Shown here one piece after another: positions 38,273-47,303 of a stretch of 64,000 bases of DNA. The DNA comes from Sandaracinus amylolyticus. Its GTDB lineage: Bacteria; Myxococcota_A; Polyangia; Polyangiales; Sandaracinaceae. The translations under genes were made by a program, and so were the position numbers. The notes beneath the pieces are model-generated. The model worked only from the letters and a program-made list of their open reading frames with translations. It was not told the origin of the DNA and ran no database searches. The stretch is from the NCBI RefSeq assembly GCF_000737325.1, contig NZ_CP011125.1:372001-436000 (forward strand). Direction: 5' to 3'. The first letter of the stretch is position 1. Each line of letters opens with the position of its first letter.

Positions 38273-38965
38273 CTAGTCGCGACGTGCGCTGGATCGAGAT
38301 CCGGCGACCTTCGGCGCGATCGGCTCGGAGTGCCGGAACATCAGCGCGATCCGCGGCGACGCGTGCTTGGTCTTCGGCACGCAGTGCTCGACGGTGCGCT
38401 GGCACGCGCCGCCCATCACGACGAGATCGCCGCCGCGGATGACGATCACGCGCGACTGGCCCGACGCGCGGAACGGACGCACCAGGAACTTCCGCGTCCC
38501 GCCGAGCGTCGCGACCGCGACCACGCACTGCGCGCGATCGCGATGCCCGTGATCACGATGCCACGCGACGCTGTCCGCACCGTCGCGATAGAGCGCGAGC
38601 GTCGTCGAGTCGAGCGGCGCGTCGTAGCGCGACGAGAGCACCTCGCGCATCCGCTCGAGCAGCGGCGGAGCCTGGCCGTCCTCGGGCACGCGCGCGAAGA
38701 GGCGCGGCACGTCGACCATGCGCTCGTACATCATCCGTCGCTCGGAGCGCCACGCGATCGAGCGCTCGAGCGCGGCGAAGAGCGCCGCGTCGCCGCGCAC
38801 CCAGCCGGGCACGATCTCGATCCACGAGGGCTCTTCGTCGATCGCGTGCGCGCCGACGTCGATGCGCGTGGCGCGCGCGAACGTCGCGTCGATCTCCGGC
38901 GTGCTCGCCTCGTCCGCGCGAGGCGCCTCGAGCGCGTCCAGCCACGACAGCTGCTGAGCCGACAC
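38273..38965 (-). CDS. AlkB-like 2-oxoglutarate/Fe(II) dioxygenase
   Basis: A 230-residue protein removing alkyl groups from bases. The iron ligands are H and D in WHRDHG and H in VEHCVPKTK; the 2-oxoglutarate Arg is in RIALMFR. The closest type is the AlkB homologue 2/3 group (RYDAPLDSTTLALYRDGADS). GTG 38965 would start six bases after a -10 element, suggesting a leaderless message. It is the first gene of a repair operon with the ligase and polymerase. Confidence 0.92.
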   Translation of the reverse strand: MSAQQLSWLDALEAPRADEASTPEIDATFARATRIDVGAHAIDEEPSWIEIVPGWVRGDAALFAALERSIAWRSERRMMYERMVDVPRLFARVPEDGQAPPLLERMREVLSSRYDAPLDSTTLALYRDGADSVAWHRDHGHRDRAQCVVAVATLGGTRKFLVRPFRASGQSRVIVIRGGDLVVMGGACQRTVEHCVPKTKHASPRIALMFRHSEPIAPKVAGSRSSARRD

Positions 38966-38971
38966 CGGCTC

Positions 38972-38999
38972 AATCTACTGAAGTTGCGTTCAGTGTCGA
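38972..38999 (-). promoter_or_regulatory. Promoter containing a LexA-like box
   Basis: On the minus strand TCGACA (38999-38994) and TAGATT (38977-38972) are 16 bases apart. The spacer and its edges form ACTGAA-N6-TTCAGT. Read on the plus strand, CTGAAGTTGCGTTCAGT fits the Myxococcus LexA box CTRHAMRYBYGTTCAGS at 14 of 17 positions. Bound LexA would block this promoter of the repair operon. Confidence 0.6.
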
Positions 39000-39015
39000 G
39001 CGCGCAGAGACGACG

Positions 39016-39046
39016 ACGCCCGCGACGCCGTGCGGCGTGCGGGCGT
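39016..39046 (-). terminator. Hairpin terminator of the MopE-type lipoprotein gene
   Basis: ACGCCCGC-GACGCC and GGCGT-GCGGGCGT pair around a GTGC loop with one bulged base, 20 bases after the stop at 39066. Confidence 0.7.
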
Positions 39047-39065
39047 TCGTCACGCTCGCGTGCGA

Positions 39066-41444
39066 TCAGCGCGAGATCTGGATCGAGTACGTCGCGCTCG
39101 CGCACTGCGTTGTGTCCGCGACGCGCCGCACCTTGAACACGACGGTCGACGGCCACGGCGACGTGTGGCCCCCGAGGTACGCGGTGTTGCCGCTCGTCTG
39201 GTCGTCGACGAACTGGAACGCCGAGACGCCCGTCGGCATCCCCGCCCCGCAGATCATCGGCGTCGAGCATCCCGTGTAGAAGTCGATGACGAAGTTGCTC
39301 GCCGTCGGGCCCGCGAGGCGGATCCACGGCGTGCCCGCGGTCGGGCCGCGCACGCTCGTCGGGAAGTTCACCGCGTACCAGTCTTCGTCCATCGACGAGA
39401 CGAGCAGGCCGCTCACCATCGTCGTGCCGCCGGGGTTGATGTCGCCGACCGGCGTCGCCGCGGCGCACGCGCCCGCGGACGGATCGTCGAGGCACTCGCA
39501 GCCGTCGCCGTACACGCCGTTGAGGTCGTAGCGCCCGCCCATGCACCCGAACGTGCACGTCGCCGCGCTGCAGGTGTACGTCTCCGCGCCCGGCGCCGAC
39601 GGGCACAGCGACGCGCCGGGCCCGTTGTCCGCGGTGCCGTTGCAGTCGTCGTCGCGGCCGTTGCACGACTCGCTGACCGGCGTCCCCGCGGTGCACGTCT
39701 GCGGCATGCCGTTGATGCACGCCTGCACGTCGCGACGACACTCGCCCATGCCGCACTCCGTGCGCACCGCGGGGCTGTCGAGGTTGTTGCAGCTGCCGGC
39801 GATGTTGCCGGTGCACGTCCCCGGCGTCGGCGCCTGACACTGATCCTGGCAGTTGATCTGCAGCGCACCGCGCGGCTGGGTCGGGCAGATCACGTCGGGA
39901 CTCACGCATGCGCGCGCGCCGTTGCAGACGCCCGCGGCCTCGCTCACGTCCTGGCGGCGATAACACTCGTCGCCCCCGCCGGTGAAGCCGTCGTAGTAAC
40001 CCGCGCACGAGAACCCGGCGCACTCGCCGTCGACGTCGGCGCCCATCGGCACCGGCGTACAGGTGCCCTGGAACCCCGGCAGATCGCACGCCTCGCAGGT
40101 GCCCGTGCACCCGCTGGTGCAGCAGACGCCGTCGACGCACGTGAGCCCGTCCTGGCAGTCCTGGTTGCGCCCGCAGTTGCGGCCGGGCGGCAGGTCGGCG
40201 ACGCAGAACCCGAGGTCGCAGTGCGCCTGAGCGATGCACTCGCTGTCGACGGTGCAGCTCGTCGCGCAGGTGCGCGAGGTCTGGTTCTCGGTGCCGTCGC
40301 AGTAGATCGGATTGTACGGACCGCAGTCGTGCGCGAGCGTGGTGCTCCCGCAGGCGCGATCGTCGGGGATGCCGTCGACCGTCACGCACTGGAACTGCGC
40401 GTTGCACTCGGTCATACCGCGCGAGCCCTGGCAGTCCTCGGCGTCGGTGCAGATGCGCGTCACCGCGCCGCCGCCCGGGCACGTCGCGACGTCGCCGTTG
40501 CAGCACGTGCCGCTCGAGCAGCAGTAGCCGTTGTCGCAGTGCCCCGCGGTGCAGTCGGTGTCCTCGTTGCACGCGCCGCCGTCCGGCACGTCCTCGGCGC
40601 AGGTGCCGTCCTCGCAGTGCGCGCTCGCGATGCAGAACGTGTCGTCGTCGGTGCCCGCCGGCGCGCAGCCCGTCGCGCACGTCGTGCCCTCGTCGCCGCC
40701 CTCGCTGCAGGTGTAGAGCTCGCAGTTCGTGATCGTTCCGTCACCGCAGGTCGCCGACGCGCAGGTGCCGCCTGCGATCGCCGTGTACGTGCCGTCGCCG
40801 TCGTCGGTGCAGCGGCCCGAGTCGCAGTCGTTCGGGTTCTCGTCGACGGTACGGTTGCAGTTCGTGTCGATGCCGTCGCAGATCTCGGTGCGATCCGGGT
40901 GCACCTCGGGATCCGCGTCGTTGCAGTCCTCACCGAGACAGCCGATGCCGACCCCGTATCCGTCGCCGTCCTCGTCGACGCAGCACACGCCGCCGACCGG
41001 CGCGCAGATCGTCGCGTCGACGCCCGTGCCGGTCGCGTCGTAGATGCAGTTGAACGTGCAGCGGTCTTCCGTGGCGTCCGGGGGACACGTCGTCGCGGGG
41101 CACTCCGGCAGGTCCATCACGCAGCCCGGCAGACACGCCCGGCCGGCGCCGTGGGAGAGCAGCGCGCAGTAGCTGCCGATCTCGCAGTCCTCGTTGCGCT
41201 CGCACGACTCGCAGGTGCCGACGGGATCGGGCACCTCCGCGTCGGTGCCGGCGTCGGGCTCGATCCACGCGTCGATCGGGACGAACGCGTCGGTACTGCC
41301 ATTTCCGGCGTCGCCGGTGCCGCCGTCCATTCGGCCACCGTCACGGCGCGGAGGATCTCCGCCGTCTGCGCACCCGGCGATGCCCGCCAGGAGCAGTGGA
41401 CCCAGCACCACCAGCAGGCGAGCGAACGAGCGGACTGGCCCCAT
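39066..41444 (-). CDS. Cysteine-rich lipoprotein with MopE-type metal-binding motif
   Basis: A 792-residue protein from ATG 41444, supported by GGAGGG upstream. The lipobox is IAGC. A Gly/Asp-rich linker precedes many short cysteine-rich units such as CTAGHCDNGYCCSSGTCC. Residues about 135-170 hold a MopE-type motif (DEDGDGYGVGIGCLGEDC, then DADPEV and CDGIDTNCN), with a second truncated copy near residue 600. The C-terminal part is beta-rich and resembles pre-peptidase C-terminal domains (SMDEDWYAVNFP). It is probably displayed on the cell surface. Such proteins are abundant in myxobacteria; the function is unknown. Confidence 0.87.
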   Translation of the reverse strand: MGPVRSFARLLVVLGPLLLAGIAGCADGGDPPRRDGGRMDGGTGDAGNGSTDAFVPIDAWIEPDAGTDAEVPDPVGTCESCERNEDCEIGSYCALLSHGAGRACLPGCVMDLPECPATTCPPDATEDRCTFNCIYDATGTGVDATICAPVGGVCCVDEDGDGYGVGIGCLGEDCNDADPEVHPDRTEICDGIDTNCNRTVDENPNDCDSGRCTDDGDGTYTAIAGGTCASATCGDGTITNCELYTCSEGGDEGTTCATGCAPAGTDDDTFCIASAHCEDGTCAEDVPDGGACNEDTDCTAGHCDNGYCCSSGTCCNGDVATCPGGGAVTRICTDAEDCQGSRGMTECNAQFQCVTVDGIPDDRACGSTTLAHDCGPYNPIYCDGTENQTSRTCATSCTVDSECIAQAHCDLGFCVADLPPGRNCGRNQDCQDGLTCVDGVCCTSGCTGTCEACDLPGFQGTCTPVPMGADVDGECAGFSCAGYYDGFTGGGDECYRRQDVSEAAGVCNGARACVSPDVICPTQPRGALQINCQDQCQAPTPGTCTGNIAGSCNNLDSPAVRTECGMGECRRDVQACINGMPQTCTAGTPVSESCNGRDDDCNGTADNGPGASLCPSAPGAETYTCSAATCTFGCMGGRYDLNGVYGDGCECLDDPSAGACAAATPVGDINPGGTTMVSGLLVSSMDEDWYAVNFPTSVRGPTAGTPWIRLAGPTASNFVIDFYTGCSTPMICGAGMPTGVSAFQFVDDQTSGNTAYLGGHTSPWPSTVVFKVRRVADTTQCASATYSIQISR

Positions 41445-41539
41445 GAAGCCCTCCGGAGCGACGACGAGAGGCATCGTATCCAACGCACCGTTCGATTTCG
41501 AGAGGGTGGCCGGATGTTTTCCACACGACCGTAGTGCCG

Positions 41540-41569
41540 TTGACGGCCACTAGAAAAATCTCTTACCTT
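41540..41569 (+). promoter_or_regulatory. Promoter of the 41577 gene, probably leaderless
   Basis: TTGACG (41540-41545) and TACCTT (41564-41569) are 18 bases apart, and the -10 ends seven bases before ATG 41577. There is no Shine-Dalgarno site, so the message probably starts at the AUG. Confidence 0.6.
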
Positions 41570-41576
41570 CTTTTCC

Positions 41577-42119
41577 ATGCTTCAGCGGCGTCGTTTTCTC
41601 TCCGCGGTCGCGATGGCTCCGTTCGTGTTGTCAGTCGCACCCGGCAGCAGCGCGCGCGCCGATGACCGCGCTGCGCGTCGCCCGCGCGGAGCGACCCCCG
41701 GAGCGACGCCGTCGTCGAGCGCGCCAGCTGCGCCGCCGCCGGCCTCGGAGCTCTCGCAGCACCTCGTGCTCGCGGGCGGCTTCCGCGTGGTGCGCGCGTT
41801 CGGCGTCTACCACGGCGCGCTGCCGTTCGTGCTCGAAGGCGAGGGCCTGCGCTTCCAGATCGACGTGCTGCGTCGTGATGCGTCGGCGTCGACCGGTGGC
41901 GTGTTCGATGGCGAGCACTTCAGTCTGTTCGTGCACGGCCGCGCGTCGGGTGAGCTCGCCGCGACGTCGGAGCGCGGCGCGCGCGCGCTCGGTACCGCGC
42001 TCGAGCGCCGGGTGGCCGAAGGCATGACCGTGCCCGCCCTCGCGACCTTCGACCAGCGCCGCGCGATGGGCGCGGGCACGATCTTCCACGTCGACTACGA
42101 CGTCCCGGCCGCGATCTGA
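41577..42119 (+). CDS. Hypothetical exported protein with Tat-like signal
   Basis: A 180-residue protein. The N-terminus LQRRRFLSAVAMAPFVLSVA resembles a twin-arginine signal peptide. A Pro/Ala/Ser-rich linker (residues 35-60) follows, then a compact domain (LSQHLVLAGGFRVVRAFGVY, FVLEGEGLRFQIDVLRRD, IFHVDYDVPAAI). The family is not recognised. It precedes two radical SAM genes by 26 bases and may be in the same transcript; it could be an export partner or substrate, but no precursor-like repeat is seen. Confidence 0.75.
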   Translation: MLQRRRFLSAVAMAPFVLSVAPGSSARADDRAARRPRGATPGATPSSSAPAAPPPASELSQHLVLAGGFRVVRAFGVYHGALPFVLEGEGLRFQIDVLRRDASASTGGVFDGEHFSLFVHGRASGELAATSERGARALGTALERRVAEGMTVPALATFDQRRAMGAGTIFHVDYDVPAAI

Positions 42120-42145
42120 ACGGAGCGGCGCGGCCGTCCCGCGGT

Positions 42146-43192
42146 ATGCGACGCGCGACGCTCTCGCTCGGAACGACCTGCTCCCACGCGTGCATCGTCT
42201 GCGGGCTGCGCGACGACGCGCCGCGCACCGAGCTCGCCGCGCCGTCGATCGAACGACTGCGCGCGCTGCGCGAGACGTCGAGCGCGATCACGCTCGGCGG
42301 TGGTGAGCCGACGCTCGCGCCCGACGTGCTCGAGAGCGCGGTGCGCGCCGCACGCGACGTCGGGTTCACCGCGATCGGCGTGCACACGAACGGGCACGGG
42401 CTCGCGGCGATCGCGCGCTCGCTCGCGAGCGCCGGCCTCACCGACGTGCACGTCTCGCTGCACGGCGCCGACGCGCGCGTGCACGACTACCACACCGGTC
42501 GCGAGGGCAGCTTCGACGTGCTGTGGAGCGGTGTCGCCGCTGCACGCGCCGCGGGCCTGCGCGTGGTCGCGACGACGGTGCTCACGCGCAGCGACTTCCG
42601 CGTGCTCTCCGAGATCCCGATCCTGCTCCAGGCGCGCGGCGTCGAGGCGTGGCACGTCGCGGTCCCGCTCGCGCGCGGCGCGGCCTCCGACGACTTCGAT
42701 CGTGTCTATCCGCGCCTCGCGCTCGCGCTGCCGTTCGCGCTGCACGCGCTCGAGATCGCGCGCCGCGTCGGCCTCCGCGCGTACGTGAGCGGCGCGCCGC
42801 TGTGTCTGCTCGGGCCGATCGCGTCGCGATCGATCACGACGAGCGCGCGCAGCTTCCACGAGCGCTGCGATGGATGCGCGGCGCGCGAGGTGTGCCCGGG
42901 GCTCGATCCGATCTACCTCGCGCGCTTCGACGGTGACGAGCTGCGCGCGCGCGAGGATCGTCCCGCGAGCGCGGATCACGAGCCCGCCGCGTCGCTCTTC
43001 GTCGGTCCCGGCGAGCTCGCGCCGCTGCGCGCGCGCACGACGCACGAGCCGGTGCAGAGCGCGCGTCGGGCGCTGCCGATGTACGGACGCCCGCGCCGCG
43101 CGAACGCCGAGGTCGCGACGCGCAGCGCCAAGAGCGGCGAGGCGCTGCGCGAGATCCTCCCCGCGCTGTTCGAACGCGAAGAGGACGGCTGA
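42146..43192 (+). CDS. Radical SAM protein with C-terminal CxxC-x5-C motif
   Basis: A 348-residue protein. The 4Fe-4S site is CSHACIVC near residue 12, followed by LGGGEPTLA and the SAM-binding GVHTNG and VHVSLHGADARVHDYHTG. A C-terminal CDGCAAREVCPG motif (CxxC-x5-C-x-G) may bind a second cluster. The last 80 residues are Arg/Ala-rich. The core resembles those of the radical SAM genes at 43192, 46236 and 50749. The stop overlaps the next start (TGATG). It probably acts with the second enzyme on a peptide; the substrate is unknown. Confidence 0.9.
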   Translation: MRRATLSLGTTCSHACIVCGLRDDAPRTELAAPSIERLRALRETSSAITLGGGEPTLAPDVLESAVRAARDVGFTAIGVHTNGHGLAAIARSLASAGLTDVHVSLHGADARVHDYHTGREGSFDVLWSGVAAARAAGLRVVATTVLTRSDFRVLSEIPILLQARGVEAWHVAVPLARGAASDDFDRVYPRLALALPFALHALEIARRVGLRAYVSGAPLCLLGPIASRSITTSARSFHERCDGCAAREVCPGLDPIYLARFDGDELRAREDRPASADHEPAASLFVGPGELAPLRARTTHEPVQSARRALPMYGRPRRANAEVATRSAKSGEALREILPALFEREEDG

Positions 43193-44127
43193 TGGCGAAC
43201 ATCGGATATCTGCAGGTCGTCCGCGGGTGCAACCAGTACTGCCGCTTCTGCTCGAACCCGGCGAGCGGCTACATGCTCGACCTCGACACCGCGCTGCGCG
43301 CGGTCGACGACTTCGCGGAGCGCGGCTACTTCGGGATCATCCTCACCGGGGGCGAGCCCTCGCTCTCCGAGCTGATCCCGGACATCACGAAGCACGCGGT
43401 CGCGCGCGGGCTCCACGTCCGGATGATCACGAACGGATCACGGCTCGCGAAGCCGGGGCTCGCGGAGTCGTACTACGACGCGGGGCTGCGCCACTTCCAC
43501 GTCAGCATCCACTCGTGCGACGAGCAGCTCGAGGACTTCCTCACCGGCGTGAAGGGCAGTCATGCGCTCGCGATGCAGGCGCTCGAGAACCTCGGCCGCG
43601 TCGGCGCGACGGTGAACATCAACACGGTGATCAATCGCTTCAACGCGGATCACCTCGACAAGAACGTCCGCTACTTCGTCGGGCGCTTCCCGTTCCTGCG
43701 CCACTTCGTGTGGAACAACCTCGACCCCTCGATGGGCCGCGCCGAGACCAACCGCGACACCGCGCATCGCCTCGCGGACTTCGAGCTCTCGCTCGCGCGC
43801 GCGCTGCGCTTCCTGCACTCGACCGGGCGCACCTTCCGCGTCGAGCGCGTGCCGCTCTGCTACATGACCGAGTTCGCGCACTGCTCGACCGAGACGCGGA
43901 AGATCATCAAGGGCGAAGAGCGCATCGTGCACTTCCTCGACGAGAAGGGGACGGTGCGACAGACCGACTTCCGCCACCCGAAGAGCGAGGTCTGTCGCTC
44001 GTGCACGCTCGACTCGATCTGCGGCGGCTTGTTCGAGCTGGGCGATCACTACGACCTCGGCGAGCTGCACCCGGTGTTCGTCGATCGCGACGCGATCATC
44101 GCGAAGGTGAAGGCCGACCCGGACTGA
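43192..44127 (+). CDS. Radical SAM protein, partner of the preceding gene
   Basis: A 311-residue protein. The 4Fe-4S site is CNQYCRFC near residue 13, followed by GIILTGGEPSLSE, MITNGSRLA and FHVSIHSCDEQLEDFLTG. The C-terminal cluster motif is CRSCTLDSICGG (CxxC-x5-CGG). Unlike its partner, it has a compact C-terminus. Twin radical SAM genes of this kind commonly occur in peptide-modifying systems such as the His-Xaa-Ser system; the adjacent opposite-strand operon is of this type. Confidence 0.9.
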   Translation: MANIGYLQVVRGCNQYCRFCSNPASGYMLDLDTALRAVDDFAERGYFGIILTGGEPSLSELIPDITKHAVARGLHVRMITNGSRLAKPGLAESYYDAGLRHFHVSIHSCDEQLEDFLTGVKGSHALAMQALENLGRVGATVNINTVINRFNADHLDKNVRYFVGRFPFLRHFVWNNLDPSMGRAETNRDTAHRLADFELSLARALRFLHSTGRTFRVERVPLCYMTEFAHCSTETRKIIKGEERIVHFLDEKGTVRQTDFRHPKSEVCRSCTLDSICGGLFELGDHYDLGELHPVFVDRDAIIAKVKADPD

Positions 44128-44162
44128 AGAGCGTCCGAATCGGCTCGCTCCCACGCTGGCGA

Positions 44163-44498
44163 TCACGCCGAGATGCTGAAGCGCTCGGAGCGTCGCGCGA
44201 CGATGATCGTCGGGCGCTCCTCGAACGTGTGGTTCGCGGCGGCGAGCTCGCGAGCGAGCGCGTCGATGCGCGTCTTGCGCTGCTCGAGGCGCGCGACGTG
44301 CTCGCCGAGGCAGTGCTCGACCGACGCGAAGAACGCCTCGCGCTCGGGCGCCGTGAACGCACGCCCGAGGCGCGCGACGAACGCGGCGAGGGCGCGCCGC
44401 GCGCCCTGGACGTCCCCGCACAAGCGACGCTCCACCCAGTGGCGGGCGACGGCGCGAAGCGCGTGGATCTGGGGCGAATTCTGGGTCTCGTGGGTCAT
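44163..44498 (-). CDS. Small helical hypothetical protein
   Basis: A 111-residue protein from ATG 44498. It is rich in Ala, Arg and Glu and predicted to be all-helical (ALRAVARHWVERRLCGDVQG, VARLEQRKTRIDALARELAA). One Cys and no motif. The family is not recognised. It converges on the radical SAM pair and is divergent from the GH43-like gene. Confidence 0.6.
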   Translation of the reverse strand: MTHETQNSPQIHALRAVARHWVERRLCGDVQGARRALAAFVARLGRAFTAPEREAFFASVEHCLGEHVARLEQRKTRIDALARELAAANHTFEERPTIIVARRSERFSISA

Positions 44499-44669
44499 GC
44501 CCGTCAGTCGTCGGAGAGGCCTTCCGACTGACGCGCGCGCGCGTGCGCGCGAGAAAAAATCACCCGTCGATCCGCGCGCGATCGGCACGGAGATGCGGCC
44601 TCGAGGCAGCACGTTCCGGGGCCGGAAACGGCCTCGAGCGCGGCACGAGGCGTGCGATGCTCGCCGCCG

Positions 44670-46211
44670 ATGTCTCGGACAGCTCGCGGGTGGTGCGCGA
44701 TCGCGCTGGCGCTCGGGTCGGTGGGGTGCAGCGGGCAGCTGGGTGACGACGAGCGCCGGAGCGACGCGGGTCGCGATGCGTCGGCCTCGACGGTGAGCGA
44801 CGCCGCGCTCGACGCGAACGCGCCGGACTCGAGCCCGCCCGACGCCGGTCCGCCGCGCGGGATTCGCCACGAGCGATTCGACGACTACCACGCTCCGGCG
44901 CAGCTCGAGGTCGTCCCTGCGATCGACTTCGTGTGGGACGAGGGCCCGCTGGGCGAGGGCGCGCCGTCGGACTTCGTCTCCGCGCGGCTGACTGCGCTCC
45001 TCACGCCGCCCGCGACCGGCACGTACACGATCGCGACCGAGAACGACGACGGCGTGCGCGTCTGGATCGACGACGCGCTCGTGATCGACGACTGGCGCGG
45101 CCACTTCGTCGAGCGCCACGAGGCGACGGTGGAGCTGAGCGCGGGCACGCCGGTGATGCTGCGCGTCGACTACTTCGAGCTCGATCTCGCCGCGCAGCTC
45201 CGCGTGCTGTGGACGCCTCCCGGAGGCACCGAGTCGCCGATCGACGAGACGCACGCGCTCGCGGTGCCGCTCTCGGCGGAGCTCGCGCCGCCGGCGCCGC
45301 ACTTCGCGAATCCGGTGGTGCCCTTCGACTGCCCGGATCCCGGCGTCCTCGCCGACGAGGGCGCCTATTACATGGTCTGCACGGGAGGCCGATTTCCCAT
45401 CCGTCGCTCGCGCGATCTCGTGCGCTGGAGCGACACCGGTGCTGCGGTGCTCCCGAGCGGCGCACCGCCGTGGGCCGCGAACGGACACCGCAACTGGGCG
45501 CCCGAGCTCCATCGTGTCGGCGATCGCTACGTCGCGTACTTCACGTCGGTGAACGGCGCGAACGTGCTCTCGATCGGCGTGGCGTGGGCCGACGATCCGC
45601 TCGGTCCGTACACCGTGACCGGCGCGCCGCTGGTCGAGCACTCCGACGGAGTGATCGACGGCAACTACTTCCGCGACGACGACGGACGTCACTACCTCTT
45701 CTACAAGATCGATGGCAATGCGCACGGTCGCCCGACTCCGATCTTCGTGCGCGAATTGGCCGCCGACGGACTCTCGTTCGCACCCGGGAGCGTGGCAGTC
45801 GAGGTCCTGCGGAACGACCCACGAACGTGGGAAGGCGGCGTCGCCGAGGCGTCGTGGACGGTGCGTCGCGGCGATTTCTACTATCTGTTCTACAGCGGCA
45901 ACGTCTACGACGGTCGATATCGCACCGGCGTCGCGCGCTCGCGCAGCGTGACCGGTCCGTACGAGAAGCACGGCGCGCCGATCCTCACGAACGACGCGCG
46001 CTGGGTGGGCCCGGGGCACGGCACGGTGCTGCGCGTCGGCGACGAAGACTGGTTCTTCTACCACGCGTGGAACGCCACCGCAGGCGGCGGTCACGACGGA
46101 TCGCGCGGCAGGTTCGGTCTCCTCGACCCGATCACGTGGGAAGGAGACTGGCCGAGGATCGGCGATGGGACGCCCGGTGAGTCGCCGCGCGCGTGGCCGG
46201 GGCGCGAATAG
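44670..46211 (+). CDS. Lipoprotein with PA14 domain and GH43-like beta-propeller
   Basis: A 513-residue protein from ATG 44670. The lipobox is in LGSVGC. Residues about 65-205 form a PA14 domain (TGTYTIATENDDGVRVWIDD, LRVDYFELDLAAQLRVLW). The rest is a five-bladed-propeller glycosidase of the GH43 type: FDCPDPGVLADEGAYYMVC carries the catalytic Asp, HRNWAPELHRVGDRYVAYF, DGVIDGNYFRDDDGRHYLF and WEGGVAEASW the likely Glu. It probably cleaves arabinose- or xylose-containing glycans outside the cell. It lies between the radical SAM groups but seems unrelated. Confidence 0.9.
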   Translation: MSRTARGWCAIALALGSVGCSGQLGDDERRSDAGRDASASTVSDAALDANAPDSSPPDAGPPRGIRHERFDDYHAPAQLEVVPAIDFVWDEGPLGEGAPSDFVSARLTALLTPPATGTYTIATENDDGVRVWIDDALVIDDWRGHFVERHEATVELSAGTPVMLRVDYFELDLAAQLRVLWTPPGGTESPIDETHALAVPLSAELAPPAPHFANPVVPFDCPDPGVLADEGAYYMVCTGGRFPIRRSRDLVRWSDTGAAVLPSGAPPWAANGHRNWAPELHRVGDRYVAYFTSVNGANVLSIGVAWADDPLGPYTVTGAPLVEHSDGVIDGNYFRDDDGRHYLFYKIDGNAHGRPTPIFVRELAADGLSFAPGSVAVEVLRNDPRTWEGGVAEASWTVRRGDFYYLFYSGNVYDGRYRTGVARSRSVTGPYEKHGAPILTNDARWVGPGHGTVLRVGDEDWFFYHAWNATAGGGHDGSRGRFGLLDPITWEGDWPRIGDGTPGESPRAWPGRE

Positions 46212-46235
46212 AAGGCGACGCGACCGAGCTGCCGA

Positions 46236-47303
46236 TCAGGCGACCGGGACGAACTCGTCCCAGCCGTAGCGCTTCAGGTAATTGCCCCAGACGCCTTCAC
46301 ACGACTTCTCGTGCTTGCACTGCGCGCATTCGGCGCGCTTCTGGCGCTCGGAGTCGTCGAGATCGGCGCGGCGGATGGCGACGAGCTCGCGCGTCTCGCT
46401 CTGATCCGCGAGCGCTTCTCTGCGTCCCAGGAGCGCCTCCGCGGGCACCAGCTTCTCCGCGTTCGCCGCCGGCTCGTAGTGCACGTAGCTCTCGACGTAG
46501 CCGCGGTTGAAGTCCGGCAGCTTCGTCGTCGTGCAGAGCGGGATGTCGACGAGGAACGCCATCACCCGCGGCTCGGTCTTCGTCTGCTCTTCGAGGAAGA
46601 CGCGCGCGGTCTCCGCGATCTCGGTGTACGTCGGGAAAATGTGCTCGAAGTACGTGTTCGCGCGGCCGTTGGCCTGCATCACGTTGAACACGACCTGATC
46701 GACGCCGTGGGCGCGCAGGAATCGATAGATCTCTCCCATGTGCGGGAGATTGCGCTTCGTGATCACGGTGCTGGTGTGGAGCTCGACTCCATACCGCTTG
46801 TACTTCGTGATCACGTCGAGGCCCGCGACCGTCTGGTCGAAGCTCTCGGGCGTGCGCGTGAGGCCGTCGTGCAGCTTCTGCGTGTGGCCGTGGATGCTGA
46901 CGTAGAAGCGGTTCATCCCCGCCGAGATCAGCATGCGCGCGTACTTCTCGTACGAGAGCGAGCGCCCGTTGGTCATCACGCTGACGCGGCGGATCCCCGC
47001 TTCCTTCGCCCACCGCACCCAGTGCGGCAGTCGCGGGTTCGTCGTCGGCTCGCCCGACGTGAAGCAGATCTCCTCGGCGCCCTTCTTCTGCTCGAGGATG
47101 AACCGCACGAGCGCGTCGTCGGTCTGGCTGTTCGTGACGTAGCGAGCGTCACGATCCTCTTCCATGCAGAAGACGCAGTTGTTGTTGCACACCGCGCCGG
47201 TGAGCACGTGGACGCGCTCGTCCTTGTGCGCGATGCGCTCGTCGATCGAGGTGTGCTCGGCCTCCGCTCTGCTCGACGGAGAGCTGAGCACCGCCTTCGT
47301 CAT
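46236..47303 (-). CDS. Radical SAM protein of the His-Xaa-Ser-type cluster (HxsC-like position)
   Basis: A 355-residue protein. ATG 47303 overlaps the stop of the repeat peptide by one base (TGATG); GGGAG lies six bases upstream. Motifs are CNNNCVFC (4Fe-4S), ICFTSGEPTTNPRL, VMTNGRSLS and FYVSIHGHTQKLHDGLTR. The C-terminus has CAQCKHEKSCEG followed by YLKRYGWDEF. It holds the place of HxsC, the second radical SAM enzyme of His-Xaa-Ser systems. Its direct coupling to the precursor gene makes it the best candidate, along with HxsB, for modifying the repeat peptide. Whether it is orthologous to HxsC needs a profile search. Confidence 0.9.
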   Translation of the reverse strand: MTKAVLSSPSSRAEAEHTSIDERIAHKDERVHVLTGAVCNNNCVFCMEEDRDARYVTNSQTDDALVRFILEQKKGAEEICFTSGEPTTNPRLPHWVRWAKEAGIRRVSVMTNGRSLSYEKYARMLISAGMNRFYVSIHGHTQKLHDGLTRTPESFDQTVAGLDVITKYKRYGVELHTSTVITKRNLPHMGEIYRFLRAHGVDQVVFNVMQANGRANTYFEHIFPTYTEIAETARVFLEEQTKTEPRVMAFLVDIPLCTTTKLPDFNRGYVESYVHYEPAANAEKLVPAEALLGRREALADQSETRELVAIRRADLDDSERQKRAECAQCKHEKSCEGVWGNYLKRYGWDEFVPVA

